From Tubulanus polymorphus (Eukaryota; Nemertea; Palaeonemertea; Tubulaniformes; Tubulanidae): 64,000 nucleotides of DNA. This document shows positions 12,003 to 21,840 of the stretch, in pieces (within the stretch, counting starts at the first letter, position 1; each line of letters starts with the position of its first letter). Position numbers and translations under genes: made by a program. The notes beneath the pieces are model-generated. The model was not told the origin of the DNA and ran no database searches. It saw nothing but the letters and a program-made list of their open reading frames with translations. The stretch spans positions 26,278,485 through 26,342,484 of the forward strand of contig NC_134027.1 in assembly GCF_964204645.1 (NCBI RefSeq), in the 5' to 3' direction.

Positions 12003-12184
12003 TAAAGCCCAACGCACACGGCACCGAAAAAACGTTTTCGATGTTTTTTGTTATGCCGTGTGCGGGGGAGGCAAAACACAAAACGCCGAACTGAAAAACG
12101 TTTTTCACGAGCAAAAAACGTTTTCTGAAAAACGTGTTTTCTGTTTCGGCGAAACAAATGTTTTGCCGTCTGCGTTGGGCTTAA
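12003..12184. mobile_element. MITE with 17-bp terminal inverted repeats and TAA target duplication
   Basis: Terminal inverted repeats AGCCCAACGCACACGGC (12006-12022) and its complement (12165-12181, one mismatch) are flanked by TAA on both sides (12003-12005 and 12182-12184). A 3-bp TAA/TTA duplication with short TIRs is typical of PIF/Harbinger-type elements; assignment to that superfamily is inference. The interior (about 140 bp) holds repeated AAAACG/CGTTTT tracts and no transposase, so the element is non-autonomous. Confidence 0.75.
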
Positions 12185-12627
12185 CACGGGGATTCCCTTT
12201 AATATTGGGCTCGGGTGTACCTACGAGAAATCATGTTCAGATAATTGCTCGTAGGATGTACAAAATACGGTTAACGTTAACCAGTGGACGATGACGGCAG
12301 TACATTGCGATTGGTAAAAAAAAGATATGCAGTGAATTGGAAAGGAAATCTATCGCGGGATAAAAGGAGAATGCTCGTATTATGTGTTGCTTTCTCTGCT
12401 TTCTATGAGTATTCAAGGACGCTATGGCAGTTATAATCGCGCTGCGGTGAAGGTCACTATAACGACTGAGACTCGTGTGGACGTTTCCACTGAGAACCAA
12501 CGTATCCCTTTATAAGACGGCGAATGTTCGTATTTTCCGGTTACGCCGAGATGACTCATAGATATAATGTTCCGTGTCGGTTTCAAACGACTCACATCGA
12601 GAGACACCGAACGAGGACGACGAACTA

Positions 12628-12837
12628 ATGTCGCCACACACGAACGGAGAGAAAATTGTTAAAGCAGTGCCGCTAATTGCCAGCGAGAAACTGAGATGGC
12701 AGCAGGAAAAATGGATAAATGGACACCGATATAGTGCAGGAGGATACGATAAAATCACACCATATGAGAGACATAAAAGTCTGAAAGGTTTCTCCGAGTT
12801 CCTGAAGATGAATTTTAGGATAAAGTTGAAACGCTGA
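12628..12837 (+). CDS. hypothetical 69-codon frame
   Basis: An ATG at 12628 (in a frame open from about 12568) gives 69 residues to a TGA. The product is polar and basic at its end (LRWQQEKWINGHRYSAGGYD, then a Lys/Arg-rich tail). It sits just upstream of the strong acceptor at 12895 and the 12896-13091 frame, so both could belong to one locus, but no good donor links them. Not recognised. Confidence 0.25.
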   Translation: MSPHTNGEKIVKAVPLIASEKLRWQQEKWINGHRYSAGGYDKITPYERHKSLKGFSEFLKMNFRIKLKR

Positions 12838-12895
12838 ATAAACTACTAATTCAAGGAAGAATTTCGGACTCAATTTTTCCTGTTTATTGCCACAG

Positions 12896-13091
12896 AGCGT
12901 TCCATCATGTGGAGGATATCAGTGTTGAGTTCGAAGAGACCCGGCGCGCGCAATATGGCGGCTGTTCTAACTCTTCGCCGTACGGTAGACTTTCCTATCG
13001 ATACTCCACTCGATTTTCACATCGAAAAAAGTTTCCTCATTTCTATATTCGTGAAGAAGTGGAAACGTCTTTTCTTCTTTCCGACGTTTGA
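12896..13091 (+). CDS. candidate terminal coding exon
   Basis: A strong pyrimidine tract and acceptor (TTTTTCCTGTTTATTGCCACAG) ends at 12895. The following frame is open from 12897 for 64 codons to a TGA at 13089-13091. It encodes an acidic start (VEDISVEFEETRRAQYGG) and a basic, aromatic middle (YRYSTRFSHRKKF). A second frame with ATGs at 12907 and 12955 is also open, to 13167, so the frame is uncertain. No homology is evident to me. Confidence 0.33.
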
Positions 13092-13724
13092 AATTTTCTG
13101 GCAGCTTATTCAACACTTTCAACTAATTTCCCTCGCTTATAACGAGCCCGTCGTCTTCACCCTTTAAAAAGCGCCATTATCGTCGCAGTTTTAATCATCT
13201 ACGGCAGTTCACTTCTCGTTACATGTGAATCACAAATGTCAGAAGTGTCTGATTCTTCTGTGAAGATAACAGAAAATATAATCTTTCGTTGACACTTCGG
13301 CGTCCGTGTTTCTTCCGGTTTCAAATATCACCAGTAAAAATGTCATAATGCTATATTTCCTCATAAGTAAAACGGCTATAGATAGTACAGTACTTTACAT
13401 ACATAAATTATCATAGCAGTTTGGCTGCATAAACCGTTCGATGAGCAAAGACAAAGCTGTTTTTTTTTTGTTACTTGAGGCGCGTAGAAACAATTTCATA
13501 AAAAACTCACTATAAACAAATAAACAAATCTAAAAATGATCTAGATGGTGTCAAACGACACTGGCCCGCATATTTGGCACCGGTGTGAACGGTTAGCCCG
13601 GGCCATAAACGCACGTGCGATCGCGGCTAAAGATTAACACGATGTAAGACACGGAGATTCGGTCTTTCGCACAAATCAGCCGCTTGCCCATTCAGACTGG
13701 TTGGAAAAATGAACTCGAAACGAA

Positions 13725-13795
13725 ATGTCCTAAACAAAAAATCAAACCCCCTGTTTCGCTCTCGGTAGGTTTGGTAGGTTTGGTAGGTTTGTGGA
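13725..13795 (+). repeat. family A 3' fragment with short tandem GGTAGGTTT
   Basis: AATCAAACCCCCTGTTTCGC matches the conserved 3' part of repeat family A. It is followed by three copies of a short GTAGGTTTG unit (13766-13790). Confidence 0.45.
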
Positions 13796-14416
13796 GGGCA
13801 CTAATCAAATAAAAATTTATCAATCCCTCAGATAAACAAGAGGGAAATTTAAGTTCCTATTTTTAAGATAAAAAAACCATCTTCAAGCGCGTCAGGAGGA
13901 AGACAGCTTGTAACGAGTGTGTGTGCGTACAGATGTATGCCCGCGCGTCACCCGCTGCATCAGGTGGATCTGAAGCATCAGATGATAGTCTCGATGCATC
14001 TATCGACATCTTTCCAGCATCATTATCGTTGCAGCAGCGCAGCATCAGTTCGCTCATCCGGATGAAACGGCAGTCATCCGGAAAATTGCAAATCTCACGA
14101 AAAAAATGCGGAAAATGAATCTCGGCTCGGAATCGGTGCTGAGAGATTCATTAAATGAGTTGCCCATCTTTTTATAGGGTCATTTTATTGCATATACACA
14201 ATATACTTATATTTTGGGGGTGTCATGTGAGTTTAATGAGTCTTAATATGCATCCAAAGAGTTGGGATTTCAAAAAAATTCTTCGAAAGTTAGTGTGGTC
14301 TGAAAATTAAGATGCATTTTCATACTATCTGAGGGTTTTTGAAGTCAAAATCTCTTCGTTTGCATATTTCAATTAACATATTTGTTTTGCTACCGGTGAT
14401 TCTATCAAAAAGGCAG

Positions 14417-14484
14417 TCAGGGGCGGGTTCGAACCCTCTCGGTTGATCTGCTTACTATGCGTTTAACGAACCAACGGCTCCTGA
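14417..14484 (-). pseudogene. degenerate tRNA-like sequence
   Basis: On the minus strand, a 68-nt segment starts TCAGGAG and ends CCCCTGA, which pair at six of seven positions like an acceptor stem. It has a 4-bp D-arm-like stem (CGTT/AACG) with GGTT in the loop, and a perfect Pol III B-box (GGTTCGAACCC). The anticodon arm does not fold well and the T stem is partly mismatched. It is therefore a tRNA pseudogene or the head of a tRNA-derived SINE rather than a working tRNA. Confidence 0.5.
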
Positions 14485-14943
14485 TTTCGAATTCACAGAA
14501 CATATCGATTCGTAGAAATGTGAAATCAGAGAATTTAATGATCACACAACGAATTCATTTAAATATAGAAGATAATTCGCATCTAGAAGACGACTAATAC
14601 GACGATAGTTTGGAATGTCGTCAGCTCAGTCGGCCAGCGGTGCTGGTGTTCATGAGATGATTGATCAACGTTCACGGAATTCGCTTATTAAAATCCATTT
14701 CTCAAACACTGCAAGACGACACGACCGCCAGTTCTGAGTTGACGCAAGGCGCAATTTCAAATTCTCGTTTCTAATGACTTACACTTCAAATTTGTCAAAC
14801 GCGCTGGAAAAATATGGCTTCGTCTCCCAGAAGTGATATAAGGATAAGGATAACAAGATAACGTTATATATATAAAGATAACAAGACGATAGCCATTGAT
14901 GGAACACTCTGAGTCCGTGTTGTGGCAATAATATAGAAAGATA

Positions 14944-15012
14944 TAGAGTCCGAAAAGGTTAATGATTTATTTTTTGACTATATCCTAATAGTCGAGTCCA
15001 GGAACTGATCAT
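14944..15012. repeat. dispersed repeat shared with 47.9 kb
   Basis: GTCCGAAAAGGTT, then TTTTTGACTATATCCTAATA and GTC..GTCCAGGAA, correspond in order to 47888-47972 (ATCCGAAAAGGTTTATT, TTTTGACTATATTCTAAAAG, CTTCAGGAA). It is an unclassified dispersed family. Confidence 0.5.
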
Positions 15013-15459
15013 CAACATCATTGCTATCATAAACTGAGAGAACTTTTTTGTATTATTTTTTCCATTCCGCGCACGGTATATTCTACAATATTAACGAAAC
15101 CAGATTCACGTACGCCCGAAGTCTCTGCAGAGAATGTATCTGTTTTTGCACGCGTGAACCCGTGAAATCGTTATTTCAGTAGTAATAATTAGGGGTTCTA
15201 TATACGCTAGGTGCATTAGTGTCTTATACCTTACTGTGAAGGATCTGAGCCAAGTGTTGGATATATCTGCGGTTTGACTACCCGGCTTTACCACGGGAAA
15301 CCCGACTTCGCATCCGGACAAGGCCATTATCTGTCATTATCTTACAAATTCTTTATTCTTAATCCATTTCACAATGTTACTGCTAAATTAACTGGTAAAA
15401 TGCAGTTAATTTCGGTGATCAGTTTGTCTACGGTTCACAGTGTTGAAGTTTATTTTCAG

Positions 15460-15497
15460 CTCTACGCGTTTAAAATCTCCGAGGAGAATGATGAGAT
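15460..15497 (+). CDS. candidate 38-bp internal exon
   Basis: A good acceptor (GAAGTTTATTTTCAG) ends at 15459 and a full-consensus donor (GAT|GTAAGT) begins at 15498. The enclosed frame reads LYAFKISEENDE. The frame is open well upstream (from about 15274), so a longer exon is possible. No protein match is recognised; it rests on splice signals only. Confidence 0.2.
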
Positions 15498-15741
15498 GTA
15501 AGTTCAAAGCAAGAATGAAGTAGTTGACTTTGATCGTTATTTCACAGGTGATTTCTGAGACAAGATCTTAGACTATTTTTTCCGAGCATAGTAAGTCTCC
15601 CGTGGATGTTACAACAACGGTAAAATGTCTAAAACCGAAAGCGAAAGAAGTCATTTGAATAGACGACAAATTCTATACTTGGATAGAAATTTCTGGATTC
15701 ACGATGAGACGATAAGATACACGATATCCGTGTAAGAAGAT

Positions 15742-15967
15742 AACAAGAGAAATCCCACAATAAGTTCAGCCAAAACGAGAAACTTGAATAGAAGAGTTAT
15801 ATATATTTGCGCAACGTTTCGGCTAAAGACTATTAGCCATCATCAGGCGTGAAGGCTCTCGCCTGATGATGGCTAATAGTCTTTAGCCGAAACGTTGCGC
15901 AAATATATATAACTCTTCTATTCAAGTTTCTCGTTTTGGCTGAACTTATTGTGGGATTTCTCTTGTT
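15742..15967. mobile_element. perfect 107-bp inverted repeat carrying hammerhead-like motifs
   Basis: The arms 15742-15848 and 15861-15967 are exact reverse complements over 107 bp with a 12-nt spacer. Each arm, read outward from the spacer, contains CTGATGA, then a 6-bp stem (GGCTAA/TTAGCC), then GAAAC and GTTGCGC. That is the order of a type I hammerhead ribozyme core (CUGAUGA, helix II, GAAA), with CGC upstream able to pair with GCG downstream as a short helix I. One extra T sits between CTGATGA and helix II, so activity is uncertain. Hammerhead motifs are known in terminal repeats of Penelope-like retroelements; assignment here is inference. A diverged copy lies at 45372-45585. Confidence 0.7.
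15863..15899 (+). ncRNA. hammerhead-ribozyme-like motif (right arm)
   Basis: CTGATGA at 15863-15869, helix II GGCTAA (15871-15876) with TTAGCC (15883-15888), GAAA at 15889-15892, then CGTT and GCG (15897-15899) that can pair with CGC at 15860-15862. Helix III would be only AC/GU, so, as in other minimal retroelement hammerheads, a dimer would be needed. The mirror motif is on the minus strand in the left arm at about 15810-15846. Confidence 0.4.
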
Positions 15968-15974
15968 CTGGATT

Positions 15975-16110
15975 CACTTGTAAGCAAAGCCCGGCGAACA
16001 CAGCGCAGATAAACACAGAAACATGGAAGCAAACATGTTTGATCTGGGGAAACTTCGTTCCCGAATTTATACCATGTTTCTCATTTCTTCTTGTGCGTTG
16101 GGCATTACAA
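15975..16110. mobile_element. probable diverged MITE related to the 12.0-kb element
   Basis: The ends AAGCCCGGCGAACACAGCG (near 15986) and TTGTGCGTTGGGCATTAC (16091-16108) resemble the inverted AGCCCAACGCACA ends of the 12006-12181 element. The inside folds back too (GAAACATGG...CCATGTTTC). Termini and target duplication are not clean. Confidence 0.4.
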
Positions 16111-16256
16111 TTAACTTAGAGTTAAAATCAGTTCATTTCTAATGAGATAACTGTGAGCCCAAACCTTATTCAAAAATGTGGAACTAACTGAGCTCTTATA
16201 TAGCTCACCGTGCACTAGAGAAACCAAGTCAACGATCATGATCTTCAGACAAATTA

Positions 16257-16295
<39 letters not shown>

Positions 16296-16302
16296 TATGT
16301 AT
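16257..16302. repeat. (TA)n microsatellite
   Basis: Uninterrupted AT/TA dinucleotides, about 35 bp, followed by imperfect TACATATATATG. Confidence 0.9.
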
Positions 16303-16309
16303 GTATAAA

Positions 16310-17760
16310 GTCGGCAGATTTTTTGGTGCTTTGATGGGGAAAATGAGTGCCGGCGATATTTGCTTTATGTCTGTACATTGACAACATCTTACCGCAGACA
16401 CTCGGTAAAGATCATACAGGAGACATATATGTACACATTATGGATAACGCTGTGGGCAATATCAACATCATCAAAGTTTAAGCCGCTGCTCTCAGAGGTG
16501 GAAGGGAGAGGGAGAGAGAGAGAGAGGAGTCTCACAAAAAATAGGCTTTCACCTTGCGACAGTCTAATACCGCGCAATGCGATAAACACGTATGATGATA
16601 TTTTGATAGATTTACCGCCGACACTTATCCCAGCTCGATTAAACTTATCGATCTATCAGATACAATGCTAGGTGTGACCAAGAAACCGAGATAAATTCGT
16701 AAATCGTAAACCTTAACACAAAAATTCTAAGTACCTAATTGATAATATTCTAAGTGTCGTACATATAGATACAGAGTTTTGTATATAAATAAAACGGTTT
16801 TCGACAAACAAACAAAATTCGCAAAAACGCATTTTTCAATTGACTTCTACTTTAAGCCATAAACACTGATGACGCTTTACTATATTTATGTAATATTCGT
16901 AAACTGTTATCATCGCCTCGGGCTGGAATTTTACATACAGTTCAAATCGGTATGATCGTAATAACACAGAAAGATGTACAAAGGACATTGCGGAATTATA
17001 TAGAAAAATAGACAGCTTTAAAGCCATTGATATCCAATATTCAACAGACAAGAAAACGTCGCCACACCTTTCTGTAATGCAAATTGTTTCTAGTTTCAAA
17101 GGGGTAAACTTTAGTAAGGATTCAAGTACCAGGCGAAGCGTTAATAAAAATAAAAAATCAAAATACACCATTGTATACAGAGGTTTAAAATACGATCCAA
17201 GTGATATCAGTGTACTAATCGATATTCAATGATTGAGAGTCAAATGGTTAAAACTTTTGATTTCTGTACCATGTGACGTGTATTGAAACTGATTGATCGG
17301 ATAGCTCAAAGACTCCAGGACCCGGCGCAATAAATGTGATGAGTTAAGTTGAGTTAAAACAATGTAATTGGACTCATCTTAGCGGTAAAAACGGGTCCAG
17401 TATTCCACATTTCGACTGCTCTAGTTGAGTCTATAATAAAAGTACAACATTTAGAGCGAATTATCAGCAATCGAACGGACATAGGTCCATTTTCTGCAAG
17501 TTTTTTCCACTATATACGTGGAAGTCGCGTGCTTGGAAAATAGCTTTGATTTAGCAAAGGAAGAAGACAGTCTCAACAGTATTCGCCGAGACGCAATATT
17601 CTCCTCGTGAATTATGGCGTTGTGATACAAGCAGTCGGTTTAACACAACTGTTCATTATGAAACACGAAGATTTCAAATCCAGGTTTGTTTGTCGCTTAT
17701 AGATTTTTCCTCATGTTATATAATATTCTGTCATGCAACGTATTGATGTTCTGCAGTCAC
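16310..17760. other. AT-rich stretch with a short GA tract
   Basis: No supported gene. A (GA)n run lies at 16505-16528. Open frames here (16360-16671, 16836-17171) have no supporting signals. Confidence 0.4.
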
Positions 17761-17766
17761 GTTTGA

Positions 17767-17802
17767 CATTAGAATTATGAATTAGAAAAAAATCAGCCTT
17801 TC

Positions 17803-17899
<97 letters not shown>

Positions 17900-17941
17900 A
17901 TAATGAAAGGCTGATTTTTTTTCTAATTCATAATTCTAATG
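17767..17941. mobile_element. foldback element: 43-44-bp arms around an (AT)n tract
   Basis: The arm at 17767-17809 (CATTAGAATTATGAATTAG onward) is the reverse complement of 17898-17941, apart from one extra T in a T-run. The centre is a pure AT microsatellite of about 88 bp. TGA flanks both ends (17764-17766 and 17942-17944), a possible 3-bp target duplication. This reads as a MITE whose self-complementary centre expanded as (AT)n, and it would readily extrude a cruciform. Confidence 0.75.
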
Positions 17942-18283
17942 TGATGACAAAATTGATGCGGAGATATATTGCGCAGGTCAGCAAAAAATATCCAAGCGAC
18001 ATCGACACCAACTCATCAATACAGAGAGGAGTGGGAGAGAAGGTGTAAACATCACGACAAATACGTTTACTAATACAGATTCATCGGATATACCTCTCAT
18101 AGCTAAAAGTCTCATTCACCTGATGAAGCACTATTCGTTATTAGCAGCGAAAGCTCGTTCTTCGCATAAACTAGTAAACCTATAAAGTACTATCCATCTC
18201 GATTTACTTTTTATGCAAGAAAACACGGAAAATCACGACAGACGACAGAACTGGAGAGTGTTTAGTGAAATTCTAATCTCGCT

Positions 18284-18430
18284 TCAGGCTGGATGGAAGA
18301 TTGAAGACACGAATTGGAACCAATTAATTCACCTCGATTGAGAAACAAAAATGCTGTAAATTCGACCGATCACCCGACTATTACAAAATCAAACTGTTTC
18401 GTTCCCGACAGGTGTGGTGGGTTTGAGATA
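18284..18430 (+). repeat. dispersed repeat family A, copy 2
   Basis: Shares CTTCAGGCTGGATGGAAGAT, AAATTCGACCGATCACCCGA and TTCCCGACAGGTGTGGTGGG with the other family A copies, in the same order as in copy 1 at 4436. Confidence 0.55.
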
Positions 18431-18743
18431 TCTATCTTAACCCCAATCTTCAGAGAACAAATTATGAATGCCGTCTTTAAGAAACAGATGATGATACGAA
18501 GGAAATGTTATGTACAGTAATTAAGGATGTACCCTAGTTTCTGTTACAGAGAATTCTGATCCAGCCGGCAGAATTCATAAACGAACTTCTGTTTGCTTCA
18601 CCAAGATTTACAACTAAAAACAACTTCCGAAGTTAGTTATTTCGAAATCCCGAATGATTCGACGACGGAAATGAATTTCAAACCGACAAAAAAAACTTCG
18701 AAACTGAGAGTCTACGGGGAGACGAGACAATGATTAAACTCAC

Positions 18744-18797
18744 CTGAAGACGTGTCAAATCTACAGCTATAGATGTGCACGGCGATTGAGCGCTCAT
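18744..18797 (-). CDS. candidate first coding exon of a minus-strand gene
   Basis: On the minus strand, an ATG at 18797 (first in frame after a stop) opens 18 codons (MSAQSPCTSIAVDLTRLQ) ending exactly at a consensus donor CTTCAG|GTGAGT (18744/18743). Upstream lies a GC- and CpG-richer zone typical of a 5' exon and promoter. If real, the rest of the gene would lie to the left of 18743 on the minus strand. No partner exon could be fixed. The donor is the best part of the evidence; coding status is inferred. Confidence 0.38.
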
Positions 18798-19007
18798 CGC
18801 GTACTGAGTCTGCGCTCCTTACAGTCAGGCTGCTTGTCGTCGCTAGCGTCTCCCGGATAGATAATCACATGATCTTCACGGCGCGCAACCACCTGTCGTT
18901 CAGCCTTGAACTAGCGCCATTAGCGTTCGACGAGGATTGGATGAGAATTTAAAAATGTCTTGCGCAATCGCTGGCGTCGTCGTCGATCTGTCAACTCCCT
19001 CTCTCGC

Positions 19008-19042
<35 letters not shown>
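19008..19042. repeat. (CTGT)n microsatellite
   Basis: About 8 uninterrupted copies of the tetranucleotide CTGT. Confidence 0.9.
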
Positions 19043-19045
<3 letters not shown>

Positions 19046-19210
19046 CCCAGACGACTGACTGTTTAATTCGCGTTCGTTCACAGAAATGAAATGGAAAACT
19101 GTTCTGTGAACTGCGGGTTCAGCTCAGGCGACAACGATTTACACACGCGATCAAACTTCACCCGGCAACAAGATATATAGACTTTTTTTTAATCGAACCT
19201 CGCCACCACG

Positions 19211-19240
19211 GCAGCAGCAGCAGCAGCAGCAGCATCAGCA
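19211..19240. repeat. (GCA)n microsatellite
   Basis: Seven uninterrupted GCA triplets, then ATCAGCA. Confidence 0.85.
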
Positions 19241-19578
19241 GCCGTCGCGCTCGGTGATTGCTGCCGCATCATCGATGTCTCTAAGTTTTGCAGCATTAAA
19301 TCGTCATCGTCGGTGATGCAAGCATCCTCGCTTAGTTTGTATGTTGCTATGGTTACGTGCTGTTGGCTATCTGTAGTAGTTTAAGTCAGGTGGGTGAGAT
19401 GTGGTGCGATATCGGGGGCTGTAAGACACCACTACCACACTCCGAGTCGTCGAGTGCCGAGTCGTCGAGCGACGGACGACGGAATAGCGTCAACTGATAT
19501 TAATAAAATTATTCAGTAATTAACGCGAACGATGAAGTGAACGGAACAGTGATTAATTAGCACTAGATGAAAGAAAGG

Positions 19579-19670
19579 CAGAGAGGGAGAGGGAGAGGGA
19601 GAGGGAGAGGGAGAGGGAGAGGGAGAGGGAGAGGGAGAGGGAGAGGGAGAGGGAGAGGGAGAGGGAGAGG
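19579..19670. repeat. (GGGAGA)n microsatellite
   Basis: About 15 nearly perfect copies of a 6-bp purine unit. On the minus strand it gives open frames of Ser-Pro or Ser-Leu dipeptides, which are artefacts of the repeat. The all-purine strand could form triplex or G-rich structures. Confidence 0.95.
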
Positions 19671-19679
19671 GTACAGAGC

Positions 19680-21190
19680 GCCACGCCTGAGAGTGTAGGA
19701 AATGTCTTGTTGATATAACAGATAGAAGTTCGAAATGACAACAATAAACATAAACTGGTAAAAAATGATGAATCAGGCTGTAGACCTGGAACACAAATTC
19801 GTCCGCTGTGATTTGACCATGATTCAATTCGGGAGTAAATCAGTCCAGACTCGTTGAAATGCGCCCAACATCTAGCCCCCCCCCTCCTATAGAAGTAAAG
19901 CCCCCTGAAACACACATCTTCATCGAGATTCTATTCAGATAGATTTCAGCGCTGTAAAATACCCTCGATCACCTCTTAAAATGACAGGAATAACCGCAAC
20001 AGAGAACGCAGTAAAAGTACCTATAAAGATATAGTTGAGTGGCTATTGGTATTTGTTTCTTGTACACAGTGGCGTATATTTAAAAGCCAGAAGAAAAGGT
20101 GCGCTGTAGCTTGTTTTTGCAGCTTGAGGGTGAAGTTGAACAGTAGTCAGCAGTTTCCAGATGTCTGGTTGAATCACCACCTCACAAAACACACATGAAA
20201 TTCACAGGTAGAATACATACAGAACCGTCCGTTACACATCGCATACACCATTCCCAGTATCTCACACAACTTCCTGTGAGATTTATGAATCCCGACTGGT
20301 TTTAACCGGGAAGAATCGACTATACGCGGTACTATATCAACTATAACTTGCGTTTTCACGAGGACGACGTGTAGAAATTGCGAAGCTGTGCTTCAAATTC
20401 AAACCATTTCATTTTGCTTAAAAACCTTAAAAGATGTTGCCCTATTTGCATTGATTTCCACGACACGATACTTATCAGATTCAGATCTTTGTGAAGTATC
20501 TGAATCAAAATGCAAAGGTTGGTTGGCTTCATTCAGTATATGTGATTATTTGACATCCTGCCCGCCGATGACAAAGGGAAGCGAAAAAAAATGATTTTTT
20601 TTACTTCGTTTTTTCATTTGCTGTAATCAGTATCTCATTACGTCCGATCGTTTTGGAGATAGAAAATTCCAAGAAGTAAATCCCTCGACATGTCGGGGTT
20701 TCCGATGACAAACACAAGAAACAGGTGAAATAACCGCAGAAGAGAACGCGTTTTATACGTATTGGAAAAAGTTCTGTTTTTGCTAAGATAGATTGCTTTG
20801 AGACAAGATGAGGCCCTCGCGATTGGCGTAACTTTTTGTTCGTTTTCCTCGAAAAAATCGCGCGAACAAAATTAGTCGATCAGCGAATATTTCAGGCTGT
20901 TTTGACTACTGTGTAGTTACAGGTAACTTGCTTCCATTAACCTGTAATCATTTCCTGTTATCTTCTACAAGTTCGCCATCGCAGCACCAACTTCTATCCA
21001 GCTCTAGACTACTTAATGGTCGCCCTCAGTCTACTTACAAGCAACGATTTTCCATCCTTGAGCGATTCTATTGAATTCATCGTGTGAATTGCTTCATGCA
21101 CGGCGGGCAATATTTCTGATTGTGCGAAACCCTTTTTCTACGTGGCGTATTTCCTCTTTTGAGGAAAACCCACAAATTGAAGTACAAACC
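19680..21190. other. intergenic or intronic stretch
   Basis: No supported gene. A run of eight C residues or more lies near 19876-19885. A weak family A-like fragment (TTCAAATTCAAACCATTTC) lies near 20393-20411. Confidence 0.4.
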
Positions 21191-21198
21191 ACGAAAGC

Positions 21199-21840
21199 GG
21201 CTTTGGAAATGGCTTGTAGAATTGAGTCTAAACGTCACTACTCTCTTAGTTTCAAATTGTCTCAAAGAATTGAGTCTAAACATCATTAACTCTCTTAGTT
21301 TTGATAATAGCTCATAGAATTGAGTCAAAACGTCACTGACCTCTTAGTTTTTGAAAACGGCTCATAGAATTGAGTCTAAACGTCACTAACCTCTTAGTTT
21401 TTGAAAACGGCTCATAGAATTGAGTCTAAACGTCACTAACCTCTTAGTTTTTGAAAACGGCTCATAGAATTGAGTCTAAACGTCACTGACCTCTTAGTTT
21501 TTGAAAACGGCTCATAGAATTGAGTCTAAACGTCACTAACCTCTTAGTTTTTGAAAACGGCTCATAGAATTGAGTCTAAACGTCACTAACCTCTTAGTTT
21601 TTGAAAACGGCTCATAGAATTGAGTCTAAACGTCACTAACCTCTTAGTTTTGAAAACGGCTCATAGAATTGAGTCTAAACGTCACTAACCTCTTAGTTTT
21701 TGAAAACGGCTCATAGAATTGAGTCTAAACGTCACTACTCTCTTAGTTTTGAAAATGGCTCATAGAATTGAGTCTAAACGACTCTCTTAGTTTTTGAAAA
21801 TGGCTCATAGAATTGAGTAGAAACTTCAAATACTCTCTCA
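21199..21840. repeat. minisatellite, 50-bp unit, about 12-13 copies
   Basis: The 50-bp unit is built around TAGAATTGAGTCTAAACGTC and CTCTTAGTTTTTGAAAACGG. Central copies are almost identical; the first two and last two are more diverged, the usual pattern of array ageing at the edges. The right-hand edge (AAAATGGCTCATAGAATTGA, then GTAGAA) matches the arm of the hairpin at 59532-59661. Confidence 0.95.

Larger units (their letters stand above)
18798..19480 (-). promoter_or_regulatory. putative promoter and 5' UTR zone for the minus-strand exon
   Basis: Composition shifts to higher GC and CpG here (for example 18780-18900 and 19200-19260 and 19440-19480), and it contains simple repeats common in 5' regions: (CTGT)n at 19008-19042 and (GCA)n at 19211-19240. 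No TATA box is fixed. It lies directly upstream of the donor-bearing exon at 18744. Confidence 0.35.

Noticed and set aside
14417-14484. Functional tRNA gene
   Set aside because: Acceptor and D stems fit, but the anticodon arm does not fold and the T stem is mismatched, so it is called a tRNA-like pseudogene.
18119-18175. Second hammerhead-like motif (CTGATGA ... GCGAAAGC)
   Set aside because: Only two base pairs could form helix II and no helix I or cleavage site fits; a chance or very decayed motif.
19513-19915. Open frames of 62-120 codons with Ser-Pro or Ser-Leu repeats
   Set aside because: They are translations of the (GGGAGA)n tract; no other coding signal.
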